DNA from: Owenia fusiformis
Taxonomy: Eukaryota > Annelida > Polychaeta > Sabellida > Oweniidae
Assembly: GCA_903813345.2 (NCBI GenBank)
Contig: CAIIXF020000012.1
Coordinates: 8,702,432-8,766,431 of the forward strand
DNA: 64,000 bases
Direction of reading: 5' to 3'
Below are positions 27,553 through 39,500 of the stretch, one piece after another. Numbering within the stretch: position 1 is the first letter of the stretch; each line of letters begins with the position of its first letter. Both the position numbers and the translations under genes were made by a program. Below the pieces are notes generated by a model, which was not told the origin of the DNA, did no database searches, and saw only the letters and a list, made by a program, of their open reading frames with translations.

Positions 27553-30322
27553 CTGGAAGAACAATAAAGCCTCGTATAAAGTTTTAACCACTTTGGCGTA
27601 TCTTGTAGTCTGCCAAATGTTATTAAAATGTGCCATGTGAAACTTTTTCAATTTAATAATTAATTTAAGAATTGTGAATATATTACACGGACTCTTTAAC
27701 GAAACATGCTTTTGGGACACTTCTCAGTAAAGGATCATGAAATCAGAAGAAAGAAACCGATGAGTAATCTTTGGTGGACTTGGTTGAACTACTGTACAGT
27801 ACCTAAGACACAAAGGTAAAATTGATGTGCTTAGACACTAACTTTGAGGAACGTATTGCGGCCAAAAATAAAAAATGTGGGAATAAGTTCTTGCCTGTAG
27901 GTGGGTTATACATCAAACAAAAAGTGACTGCAAAATCTTCTGGAAATAGTGCAAAACTTTTGGAATTATCCAAATGAGGCAAAGAATCCTCCCCAATTTT
28001 CATTTCAGTGTTATGGACCAATTTGGTAATGATATAATCATATGTTCCAACTAAATTCTTGAAAGTGGAGATGATCGTTATGATTTACTAAATTGGTTGG
28101 AATGGTTATAAGATTATCATATGTTCATCCCCCAATTAAATTCTTGAGTTGATCGTTATGATAATATTGGTCCATGCCAATCAAATGAAGATCGGGTGAG
28201 ATCATGGTTGTCAATCTTCTTTGGGATTAGTCGTCCACTGTAAGACATGTTCTCAGATAGCCTGTACTATTTTCCTCAATGGCAGTCACTATTTGTATGA
28301 TGATAATACCATTTAAAATCTCATCGTCTGGGGCTGCGAAGCCATTGTGTCGGAAGCTGTTTAGTTGTTTTTGAATCGCCTCAAACATGTGAAACGATTT
28401 ATTACAAACTGCAAATACAAAGCACGCATGTACATCTAGACAAGGCATTATCGTGCAAAATGTCACCACCTGCACTTTGTTACAGGCGCCGAACGCCGAA
28501 AAAAAACTTTAATAGAACAACAAACATGTCTAAAATGTATCTTAATTGAAAATTATCCATAGCTTACGGTGTATCTGAAAACAGGCACAACATTTTAATA
28601 GATAGTCAATTGTTACATTACATATTGATCACCCCTCGTATGTTTAAAACACTTAGAGGTTAAGGTGTTTTAAATCTTACCTTCATAAACACTGCTGACA
28701 TGGTTATCAGATTCTGGACGATTATATTTGCAATCTGTCAGCTGATCTTGAATTGCTTGAAACATTGCAGATGACTTGTTACAAACTGAAAATACACAAT
28801 ATTTTCATTTCATGTATTGTTCTGGATGGTGTTCGGGGCTTGGTGTTCGGCGGTCTGCGTCTGAAATAAATGGCAGGTGGTTACATTTTGCATGTAAATG
28901 CCGTGTATCTATTCGTTTAAATAACATGTGCATACATTTTGGGTGTATAACATCAACAATTACTGATATTTAAGAGGAAGTTATTCTTCGTGGAAATTAT
29001 ATGAAATAAACTTATCAAATATCATCAAAGACAATACATAATAGCAAACATCGAACCCAAGGGGCACTGATATAATCACATGTTCTGTACACGACCATCA
29101 ACTATCACTGTAAAATTGTTATTTAATAATTTTATTTAACTTTAATATATACCAGTATGTACAGGGTGGGCCAAAAAACGCCACTTTTTTCAAAATGCTA
29201 TAACTTTTTTAATTTTTGATATTAAATCATAATTTGCATACCAAATAAAACTTGAGGTTGTTATCTAGCAATGGATCATAAAGTATATACTTTTACTTGA
29301 ATAAAATATGTCACCAGCGTCTCACTTAAACATGTTGTGTGCCATGAGGAATAAGCATAATTTGCAAAATGTTCCTTCACTTATATGGCCTAATAATCTC
29401 CATGCTAATAGCCCTGATGCAAGCCTAAGTGAGTATAGGGTATGAGAAGGTCTCCAGGAGATTGTATGAAGGCACCCAATCTAGAAAATTGCTCAACTAA
29501 AGCTGGCAATTAAGACGGGTTGAAAAACTCTTAGCTAACATTTCATTGATACTGCAATATCAGCAAAGCGACTAAAACTAAAATCTATCATCAAATGGGG
29601 TGGCGGACCAATTCAACTCCCCTTTTAGATCAGATATAATCCAAGTTTAAGGACTTGTTACATTATATTATTACTAAGAACCCTTGTCACTATATAACTG
29701 CTAAATTTGGGGTATGTAGGTTGGAAAATAAAAAAGTTGTAGTGTCTTGAAAAAAGTGGCGTTTTTTTGGCCCACCCTGTATTTGTATGATCAATTCATG
29801 GTCCAAATAAAGAAACATAAACATAATATAATAACCTTCTGAGTTATCTGTTACAACGGTCTTCGTGTTATTATCTTCTTTTACAGCAATGCCAGTTAAG
29901 TGTTCTCTCAACTTATGTTTCAGTTCAGTCACAGTCACAGAGTCATTATCTCGCAGATCGGACAAAATATTCATTAGGTTTGCGACATCATCTCTTGTCA
30001 TTACATATCTTATACTTGCGAAATTAGTAGCGGAATCACCGTCTCGTAAATCAGTCAAACTAGCTTTCATATTAGACACATCATTCCTAAGATTTGATAC
30101 CTCATCGTGTATACTTGTTGAATCATGCTTCAGATCTGTTGTCATGGCAACATGACTTTTGATCAAGAGTTCCACTGCATCCTTTAGTTTCCCAATGTCA
30201 GCTTGAATGGCTCTGTGTCCGGAACTTTGGTCACCTTCTCTTGGTCTTTTGCATTTTCGTTTAGCAATTGTCAAACAGAAAAGGCTTAAAATTGCCAATC
30301 CGTGAACATATGTGAGCTGCAT
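26894..30322 (-). CDS. Secreted fibrinogen-related (FReD) coiled-coil protein, four exons
   Basis: On the minus strand, exons at 29,836-30,322, 28,681-28,785, 28,310-28,408 and 26,894-27,552 join through phase 1 junctions into a frame of about 450 codons. The product has a short signal peptide (MQLTYVHGLAILSLFCLTIA), a Lys/Arg-rich patch, a coiled-coil region, two small paralogous segments (C-N-K-S...M-F-x-A-I-Q-x-Q-L), and a fibrinogen C-terminal domain. This is the layout of ficolin/angiopoietin-like lectins and other invertebrate FREPs, which oligomerise through the coiled coil and bind glycans or other ligands through the FReD. Role inferred: extracellular recognition or innate immunity. 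An alternative upstream ATG at 30,400 has a poorer context. Confidence 0.75.
28310..28408 (-). CDS. FReD gene exon 3: small CNKS segment, copy 2
   Basis: Acceptor TATTTGCAG, donor GTATTA, phase 1-1, 99 nt. It reads CNKSFHMFEAIQKQLNSF, then RHNGFAAPDDEILN. Its last split codon gives Asp, the first residue of the FReD exon. Confidence 0.7.
28425..28515 (-). repeat. Dispersed GGCGTTCGGC...GTGACATTTTG repeat, copy C
   Basis: On the minus strand: CGGCGTTCGGCGCC, TGTAACAAAG, GGTGGTGACATTTTGCAC, AATGCCTTGT. It ends about 20-30 bp before the acceptor of FReD exon 3. Confidence 0.7.
28681..28785 (-). CDS. FReD gene exon 2: small CNKS segment, copy 1
   Basis: Acceptor TATTTTCAG, donor GTAAGA, phase 1-1, 105 nt. 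It reads V-C-N-K-S-S-A-M-F-Q-A-I-Q-D-Q-L-T-D-C, followed by KYNRPESDNHVSSVYE. Clearly paralogous to exon 3. Confidence 0.7.
28813..28920 (+). repeat. Dispersed GGCGTTCGGC...GTGACATTTTG repeat, copy D
   Basis: Holds GGTGTTCGG, TGTTCGGCGGTCTGCGTC, GGTGGTTACATTTTGCATG and AATGCCGTGT. It begins about 30 bp beyond the acceptor of FReD exon 2, in the orientation opposite to that gene. Confidence 0.65.
29162..29779. mobile_element. Mariner-type non-autonomous element with TA target duplication
   Basis: Terminal inverted repeats of about 33 bp (CAGGGTGGGCCAAAAAACGC... and its complement) are flanked by TA at 29,160-29,161 and 29,780-29,781. The 618-bp interior has no transposase. It sits in intron 1 of the FReD gene, ending about 55 bp from exon 1. 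Confidence 0.85.
29836..30322 (-). CDS. FReD gene exon 1: signal peptide and coiled coil
   Basis: Starts at the ATG of MQLTYVHG (G at -3) and runs 162 codons to donor GGTTAT, phase 1. After the hydrophobic GLAILSLFCLTIA comes KRKCKRPREGD, then heptad-like segments such as IGKLKDAVELLIKSHVAM, IHDEVSNLRNDVSNMKASL and VANLMNILSDLRDND, consistent with an oligomerising coiled coil. The sequence SLTDLRDGDSAT/ILSDLRDNDSVT suggests an internal duplication. Confidence 0.7.
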
Positions 30323-33300
30323 GTCTGAATGATTTTTACGTATTGTCAAAGAATTGGAAAATTGAAAATTGTAGCTAGGTAAATGGTAAAATGAGAACAT
30401 AAATACCTCATGTTAAATTAATGGACCATTACGTGAAAAAAGAAACTCTACCATAAGGAAAATCTGTTAGCTAACTTCAAAGAGCCTGATCAACTGAATT
30501 ACAATCAGATGCGTTAATGTCATTGTGAAGATGAATTAATTCTAAATCGTATTAGGATTTTAGCGGCAATGTTATTGTAATTGAATATATTATTCCACAC
30601 ACAAAAAAACTGGACGAAACGTTCTAAAGTGGTTGAAAGTAGTTGTTATTTAACCGCTCCAGTCTGAAAAGGATAGGTATCGATATGGTGAACTGAATTC
30701 AACAATGTTTTTCTCTTAACACAATTATGGAAATAATCTGTAAATAACACGGTTTATGCAATGCAGCTGACAACAATTTAATGCCGAAAATCATTTATAT
30801 ATTTTTTATATAACTGTTTTTGTTATGATTTTTCGTTTTTTGGTGCAATTGTTTTTTGTTCCTTTTACCAATTCTTGAGAATGAAATAAAACGTCCCTCC
30901 GAACCTTGTTGGAACAAAATAGCATATACAACATTTTCTTATACCTCTCAATATTATAGTTATACAAAGTTTTTGTAAAATCAACCAATCCGGGATCAAC
31001 CAATCCATTGGTTTAACAAAAAGTACATGTATTTAAAGAATCAAAACAAAACCTCCGCAAATAGATGAAGATTAAGATAAGCCTTTTATTTCATTAACAA
31101 GATACTAGTTTAAAATCAACCAAACTTTTCTTTGTACAATGCGAGTAATTAGTTACCAGTTTCACCACCAGGTGGCTCGTTCGGGTCAGATAGCATGTTG
31201 GGTATAGTAGAATGTTCCCTTTAACTTGAATTACATCTGTTTTAGTGGTTCAATTTTTATATATCCCTTTATGTATCTAATTGTTAAATTAAAATATGTC
31301 CAGTAAAAGAAAATGTTATCTGTCCAATACAAGAAAAGATATTTCACTTTTTGTGATTTTGTAACATGGGGTCTATCGGGAAGCAACCCGAAGTAGAAGT
31401 CACATTTTAAAAAAAAATTAAATTTTCAAAGTTGATAAACAATTTTCGAAACCATATTTCTGGATGTACTTTTATATGTAGATTTCAAATATGACATCAG
31501 TTTGACTGAATTTTGAATATTTAACGACGTAAATCAAGATTATTTCTACTCGCATCTAGTCTATTACAATACATGTGTTGTGCTTGACTTTGAGAGGATT
31601 TGTGGATTGGACTAAAAGGTATCAGAGTCGGTAATTAGCATGATTTGGCTAACAAACTGAACAGAAGAACTTTAGTTGTGTTTCTTAATTGAGGTTCATA
31701 CTCAGACTGACTTACGCCCCTCAGCACCTGGGCTGTTATCTATATTCTCTGATAAGTCTCTACAATGGTGAGTTTATGGTTGTATTACTCTTTGATCACA
31801 AGTAGACTTATCAACGAATATAGAATATGGGAGCAAATATGCTATCATATAACTTGACTAATAAAATATAATGTAAAATACAAGTTGGTCTTTAATGACA
31901 CAACACATGTATACCCAAGACGAAGTATTCTGACTCTTGCCGAATTATTATGACTTGCAAGTATTCTGGTTCTGGGTTTACTTATTTTATCAAATACACT
32001 CGATACGGTGTATTTCAATTTCTAATATCAATTTTAAGGTTCTACAGATATGACTGTTGAAATTAAGCTAATGAAATCACTTATAATGTGGCTGCCTCGT
32101 GCACAAAAAGGTTCCATTTATTCATATAAACTAACAGGGTACCCATTGGGGAATGTAGAATCCCCAGTTGTTCGACTTTTGTACCATGGGACACTCCTGA
32201 GCAAGAGTTTAGACAGAATATAGGCTGGGTCTCAATTTCAGGAACATACATAATGGGCCTTCTGAAATGGGCATAGATTTTAAAAATTGGGTCCATATTT
32301 TTAGAACTGATTAATTGGGTCAAAACTTTCAACGAGCCAACATTTTAGGACTCTATTTTTTCATCCTAGCATTTTTCCAGCACTACTTGAACCTTTTTTG
32401 TTAATTATAAAATATGATAAAATAAAGGCCCAGTTATACCCAAAAAGACCCATCAATTGGGCCCTTAAAAATGCATATCCAGCAATCGTAATGTTAAATC
32501 GGACATCACCTTATCTCCTAACTGGTACTATTACTGAGATTTCGTATCAACACTTTAGTCTACTAAGTTAATGTTTAAAACTCATATATGTGAGCGTTAA
32601 TGCAGGGGCATTTCATACAGGCTATAAACACCGCCCTTTCATCAAATGTGTTTTCTGGTTTCCTTAATTTCGCCAATTTCTTAAGAAATTGATGGATAAT
32701 TTCATGATTATATGATCAGACACATAAACATGGCATATACCACATAAGTTTCTCATATTTAGTTGTTGTTTTTTGTTGAACCATATATTACGTACATGGA
32801 TAACTGTATTTTATTTACAAGTAGGCTGCATCTTGTATTGCCAAAACATAGCATCAAGTTTCACTAGAGCTGCTTAGAACACTTCTTATCAGATGTGTTG
32901 ACAGCTCTCCTGATAAAGAAAGTGACTGGTAATTTCTGGATTTGGTTTGGGCTCAGTTTTTTGCAAGATTTAGTTTATTTCCCCGGGTATTTCTCGCTCA
33001 TCTGAAATGGTAGTTCGATCTAATCAATATAATATGAGCTAATATATATATAGCCACGGCCACGAACTGGTCTCGATTCTCGAAAAAACGAAAGTCTATT
33101 AATTTCGTGATTACTATATCGGAATACTATTTCGTGACTATTACTCATCATCTTTGGCGGATTCCATTTCCGGTTTAAAATATTCAAAGAATTTCTTTCT
33201 GATTATGTGAATTTTAAGACGACACGATGGTCTTGTATAACCTTATGTGTTGCAATTCATTTGATTTATGTTTACATTACAAATATACGCATAAATGAAA

Positions 33301-33496
33301 GCTGTATATACGACGAGATTACAATTTTGAGACATTTTAATTTTTGTTATTTTTCTCGGATAAGATCTGGACATAAATTTAGCTAGTGGGAAACCAAAGC
33401 AGCGCTGTTAGGACTTGAATTGATGGATTGTTTGAAGTGAAGAAATAAACACTGACAATACATTTGTTATAATTGATAAAAGAGATATGCCCAACC
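30323..33496. other. Intergenic region between divergent FReD and merlin genes
   Basis: No coding feature is recognised. A dyad of TCTGATAAGTCT/AGACTTATC occurs at about 31,740-31,830, and about 32,220-32,460 holds repeated TTGGGTC-type motifs. The end of this region should contain the merlin promoter and 5' UTR. No TATA box stands out. Confidence 0.5.
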
Positions 33497-33589
33497 ATGC
33501 CATTTGTTCGCTTGAAGAGATCTCAAACATCCAAGTCACTCCCCGTGCGAGTGACTACCATGGATGCAGAATTAGAGTTCAATGTAGAG
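33497..33589 (+). CDS. NF2: Merlin exon 1
   Basis: 31 codons, [19 protein letters not shown] then [12 protein letters not shown], donor GTAAGT, phase 0. It matches the merlin N-terminus up to the first FERM beta strands. Confidence 0.85.
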
Positions 33590-36500
33590 GTAAGTAGAGG
33601 TTTAATTAAACAATGACAAGTTTTATAATGATCTTTGACAAAAATAAAGATGTTTCTCAGGTGCTAATAAAAAGATATAAGAACAAAATTACTTTGTCAG
33701 TCTGTTCCCATAAGAACAAATTTACTCTGTCCCTAACCTCATAGCCTCATTTGCAACTTCTTTTACAGCCAATTCGTGTTAAGTTATAAACCCCCAATCT
33801 GCATTTTGGGATGATGGCACTGTGGTAAGAGTATGGTACCATATGGTACTTTTTAGTCTATAGTACCGTACCGTATCATATTTATGGTACTGTACAGTAG
33901 TGGTCGGACTCGCCTGAAAATCTCCACTCGAGTGGGCCATGAAAAACCACGATTATATTCGGGATTTGACTTAGTTGAATTACTTCCGGTTTCAGTTTCC
34001 CAAGTAGCGGCAGAATTCATCAATTTGATCAAGTCTTTCAAGTGCCTCTATACTTTTTATTGTCTAAATCGTATTGCACATCCCTATAGATCATTAAAGT
34101 TCACCCCTAGTCCCCTATAGATAGTAAAACTTAACGGATAAATAGTGAAAACAAACTTCGTCAATCCAGAAAGTTCCAGGATGCACGGCGGTAGACAAAT
34201 TTTAAAATTCCCGGCTGTTGGATATTCCCAGAATGCATCAAACCGGAAATGAAACTTTTGCATAAAAATAACGAACGCAGAATAAAATCCAAGTATGTTT
34301 GTCTTCCGCACATGGCATTAAATAGAAAATAAGTTGTATTCTATACAGATTAAGCAGAACATTACAACTATAAGCATGGAAATTGCTCTAGACGAATCGC
34401 GAGTCAAGGTAAGGTGAAAACGAGTGAAAAATATTTTTTGGGTAAAAATTTCAAATCGTGAGTTCAAGTTTTCAACTCGATCAATTGATTTTTAGGACAA
34501 TTGCGAGTAAAACTCGAGTACACGAGTCAGACTTCCAACCACTACTGTACAGTACTGTAGCCCATACAATATCTTGCAGCACTGTTGAAGATTGATTGTT
34601 TTGAGGACTTATAAACACAGTGCTGTTAGATTTTCTTGGTAGGATTTATCAAATGTTTGAAAATAAAACATATAAATTGTTTATATTCCAGTACAAAATT
34701 ACTGGGAAGGAGCTGTTTGATCTAGTATGTCGCACATTAGGCCTTCGAGAGACTTGGTACTTTGGACTGCAGTATTTGGATCGTAAAGGTGGTGTCGCTT
34801 GGTTGAAACCAGATAAAAAGGTACATTTCACAATATAAAACAACCGTCTACATGTATTTCTATTTATTTAAGATGCAACAGGTATATTTGCCCACTATGC
34901 AAATTGCAATACATACATAAATAAGTTATTACATGTATCCCTTCGGTACATAACCTTAGGGAATATAAATTGTATCAGTGAGCATAATGGATATTTTTGA
35001 ATGTTAATGCAACTATTGCCAAGGTCCTAGACATACAGTCATGTCCCACTCAACAAATGAATGATTTACAGTGAAACCTGTAAAGTGGAACACCTCCAAA
35101 AGTGGAACATTTCTGTCATTGGACCACTTTTCAGAGTCCCAAAACCAACTGACCTAACACCTCTATAAGTGGAACAGCTTCCGAGTGGAACACGTTTTAG
35201 AGGTACCAAAGGTGTTCCACTTAGACAGGATTTACTGTAAAAGTGAAAAATGTGTAAAATGTAATTATTTGTTGGGAAGAATCATCTCTAGATTGGAACC
35301 CAATACAAAATTGATAATTTTCAAATTTGTTTACAATCAGACACAATCCTTCATGTGAATTTTACTCAGTCATTATTGAATATTATTTTTCTATTAGGTT
35401 CTAGACCAGGATGTCCCTACGGAGCGCCCTCTACCTCTCATATACCTTGCCAAATTTTTCCCAGAGATCGTCGTTGATGAGTTGATCCAAGAAATCACGC
35501 AGCATTTATTTTTCTTGCAAATCAAGCAATCAATACTCAACATGGATATATACTGCGCACCTGAGGCATCAGTTTTGTTAGCATCTTATGCAGTACAAGC
35601 AAAGGTAGCATTTCTTTTTGTTTAGGATCATTTATAAGGAAATGAACTTTATTGTTACCAATTTGAAGTAGTTGTTTTCATAACAATTATCTATGTTAGA
35701 TAAACCTGATTACACATGAATTGATGTGAAAAAGAGATGTTAGATTATAGTAATTTAGGTTGCAGTTTGTTAAGTATAAGCAGTTGCCTCATAGCTTAAG
35801 AATGAGGCTAAAGAGTTTCCAGAGACCCCTTGTATAATAATAAATAAATGATGTCATTTCCAGTACGGCGACTATGATGAGAATAACTACCAGGGAGAGA
35901 TAGTGGCTGAGGAACTTCTACCCCAGAGGGTTATCGACCAATACCAGATGACGCCAGATATGTGGGAAGAGAGGATACGCACTTGGTATGCGGACCACAA
36001 GGGAATGGCCAGGTTTGTTAATCAAGTTATTTCCCCATTTTATTCTTACTTTTCTCTTGGTTGTAACTTAAGTAATTAGTTCTTTGTAAAAAGGAGAACT
36101 CAGAGGATTGTTGTCCCCTTCTTTGTTTGATTATGCAGGGACTTAATTACAACCATTTTTCTTAAATATAATCTTGACCATGTGCCATATAGGCGATATG
36201 CAATTAGGTAAGATGAACAGCACAAAGGAAAAAAGTCTCCTTTTGGGACTATGGGTTTGAGATAATGTTCAATTTCTTTAAAACAACTTGCTTACTCAAC
36301 CACCCCATATAAGGCTTACTTGAGCTGATCTGGGATTTTAAGAAGAAATGAAACACTCCACAAGTACTCAACTACAGGCTGTCATTAAGGGATGACAGAA
36401 TTTTAAAAATTTTTCCCATGGGCCATTCCCTAAATCAAAATCCACCACTGATTCTCATCCTTGATTTATTTAGTTATTCACTACATGGTTGAATGTTACT

Positions 36501-39500
36501 TGTTTCAGAGATGAAGCAGAGATGGAATACTTGAAAATAGCAGTAGATTTAGAGATGTATGGCGTGAATTACTTCCCAATACAGGTTAGTTATAAAATCT
36601 GGCATGAAGAAATGCGGGAAAGTTGGGAGTTCAGTATAGTTCAGAGAGAAATCATATGATAAAGATATGATCACATTGATAATTTGAGCGCATTTGAAAT
36701 TTCATAAAATGAATATTACTTTTTATTAGGTATGGTTCAGCACATTTCTTAAACCAGAGGGTAAAATAACCCAGAGTTCATCAGTGAACCTATCTTCATA
36801 TCCTCAAACTTAAAGGTGCATGTTTGTATTAATACAGGTTCTTCTTTAAATTCTGGGTTGTTCTCTACACTTGTCTGAACAACCCATTGCCATTTAGGGA
36901 TGGTTTTCAAATTTAAACAGTGTTCTGTTCTGTGAATTGTTGACAATGGAAATCAGCATTTCTTCAAATTTAGCAATTCATAGTTAGGCGAGTGTTTTTC
37001 CAGATGACACCAAGAAATTAAAACCAGCAGTTGAATATTTATATTAATTAAATCAATGAAAAATAAATAAATCACTCAAAAAGTATTGAAAAAAATTGAG
37101 ATAGCAAACTTGAAAGAGGTAGTTTCTCTTCTGGGGTTTGCTCAGTTGGTGACATTTTAACACCATCCCTCATTGGCTCATGCACTGAAGGGTTGAATTC
37201 AGGTTTTTTTTTTTTTTTTTGGGGGGGGGTGTTGCACTTGACTAGACTAAATCGTAGTAATCATAGTGCATGTTAAATGTTTTTTTTTCGTGATCGGTGA
37301 AATATACATTATATATTATGAGGATGAATAATTTGATACACATATTAGAATCAACAACCTTACTAATTTCTAAGTAGCATGATGGGAACCATTAAAACTA
37401 CCTCAGTATATTATAAAGTAATATGATACCTAATTTTAACCATAGGTTTATCTCCTTATAACAAAGTTCTCATACAGTACACATGCTTAATGTTCAGATT
37501 AAAGTAAAGTGATTGTGCATGAACACTGGAAAGGCCCTTTATATCCAAGCTTACTATCATTGTCTGCTCAGTCTCTTCAAAGATGCTCATTGGATTTCTT
37601 TTTCTTCATGTACAATGTATGGATATTTTAAAGTGGGATGGGGGGGGTGCAAACTGACAGTTATTAATTGTAAATTGGACACTTTTCAGGGTTCTCACCC
37701 TGGAGAATCTTCTGAGTCTAAAAGCCTAGTGAGAACCCTGTTCTTGAGTGTTTTTATTGTTTAAACAGTTTTCACTTTGTCCATGTCATTGCTCCAAATA
37801 CAAAATTAATTGTAAACACAGAGGTAATTTTGATGATCACCATGACATCTTACATCATCATTAATTAATGTCACCATGGTAACATGCATGTTGTTGTAGA
37901 AGATGAAGCCATATGTGAGTAGAATATAGAATTCTTGCATAAAAGGTCATGTTTTAAATGTGAATTACAGTGGAACAGAATGGAATAAACGAGGATCATT
38001 CACTTTTGATAAACACCAAGGAGGATTGGCTCCCAGAGTTCCACTTCAATGTTTTTAATCTCCAAGCAATTTGTTCAGAACCCTAAACTTAAAGTGGATA
38101 AATGCTACAAAGTGTGATATTTTACCTTAACGAATGGAAAAAACAGTTGTAGTATTTAAGACATGACTCAATTGATATCAGTGCAGCTTTTATGAGTTAT
38201 CCTCAGATCACCAAAGCTTTAAAATATGTGCACACATTATGTACATGATCCCTATAGCAGTACATGTACTTTTTTGTATATGTTTAATTAAAAGGTTTAA
38301 TGCTACAATTAAGTATGTGTGGATAGTGTATGCTTCTTTTAGCTATATGTGTGCATTTTTGTAAACTCTCCATTGCTTTGGATGTAAACACCTTGCAGCG
38401 ATTACAAAAAGGACTTAGAAGTAGACATTTTGTAGAGTTGAAATTCTGATGTTTTTACCCAAAGATCAAGTTGAGAAAAATGAGGCCAAAGCTAAACTCA
38501 GCTTATAATCCTTTAACACAGGAACACTAATTTAACATCAGCATTATAAAACTGCCAATTTAATTATCATTTGATAGATTGAGAAAAATTTCATGTACTT
38601 TGAGAACAACGGGTAACACCGGCTTAATGTGAGAATTGTATTTTTACAACTTTCTGCATTTACAATCATATTGGGAACCACTCATTGCTTAATTATAAAA
38701 GCATAGAAAGTACGAGGGGTGATTCAAAAGTAATGGACAGAATTTTTTTAGACTGATTGGACAATGTTAAGTTTGCCTATAAAATGTTGTCCATTACTTT
38801 TGAATCATCCCTCGTATATAATTTCTTACAGCTTACTTTATTGTAAACTTCTTACTGCTTAGTGCATGTACATTGTACACTACACATATTTTCCCCTACA
38901 CAATTTTGTGAAAACAACCAATGAAAATCGCCTGCTGCTAATGAAACCCCTCTGTATTGCACATTTATTGTAGCAAACTTTGTATACATATTGTAAATTT
39001 CTTACTGCATAGTACATGTGTACAAAATATATGTGTACATATTGTATACTCCTTATACAATGTTAGTACAGCTTAGTATGGATACCCATTGTATACCTCT
39101 CACAAGTTACAGCTTACTATCTCACAGTGCTTCTTGTATTTACCCCAACGCTTAGTGTACATGTATTTAGCAACATGTAGGTCCAGCCCTTTCAATTGTT
39201 ATTTTCATTAAGTAATGCTATGAAGAACGGCCTTAAAAAACTTTTTTTAGAAGTTGACACATTGTTGATGAAAAACTCTTAAAACTGAAATAGCATGATC
39301 ATTATGTTGAGCCAACAAATTGTTGTACCTTACACAATATATCGAAAGCTAAATAGCTAGTAAGTAGAAAAATTCATATACCTCGTAATGTCTGAATGTA
39401 CATGTTTTTTTTCCAGAATAAGCGTGACAGTGAACTCTGGCTAGGAGTAGATGCCTTGGGGATGAACATTTATGAACTCGATAATAAACTCTCGCCAAAA

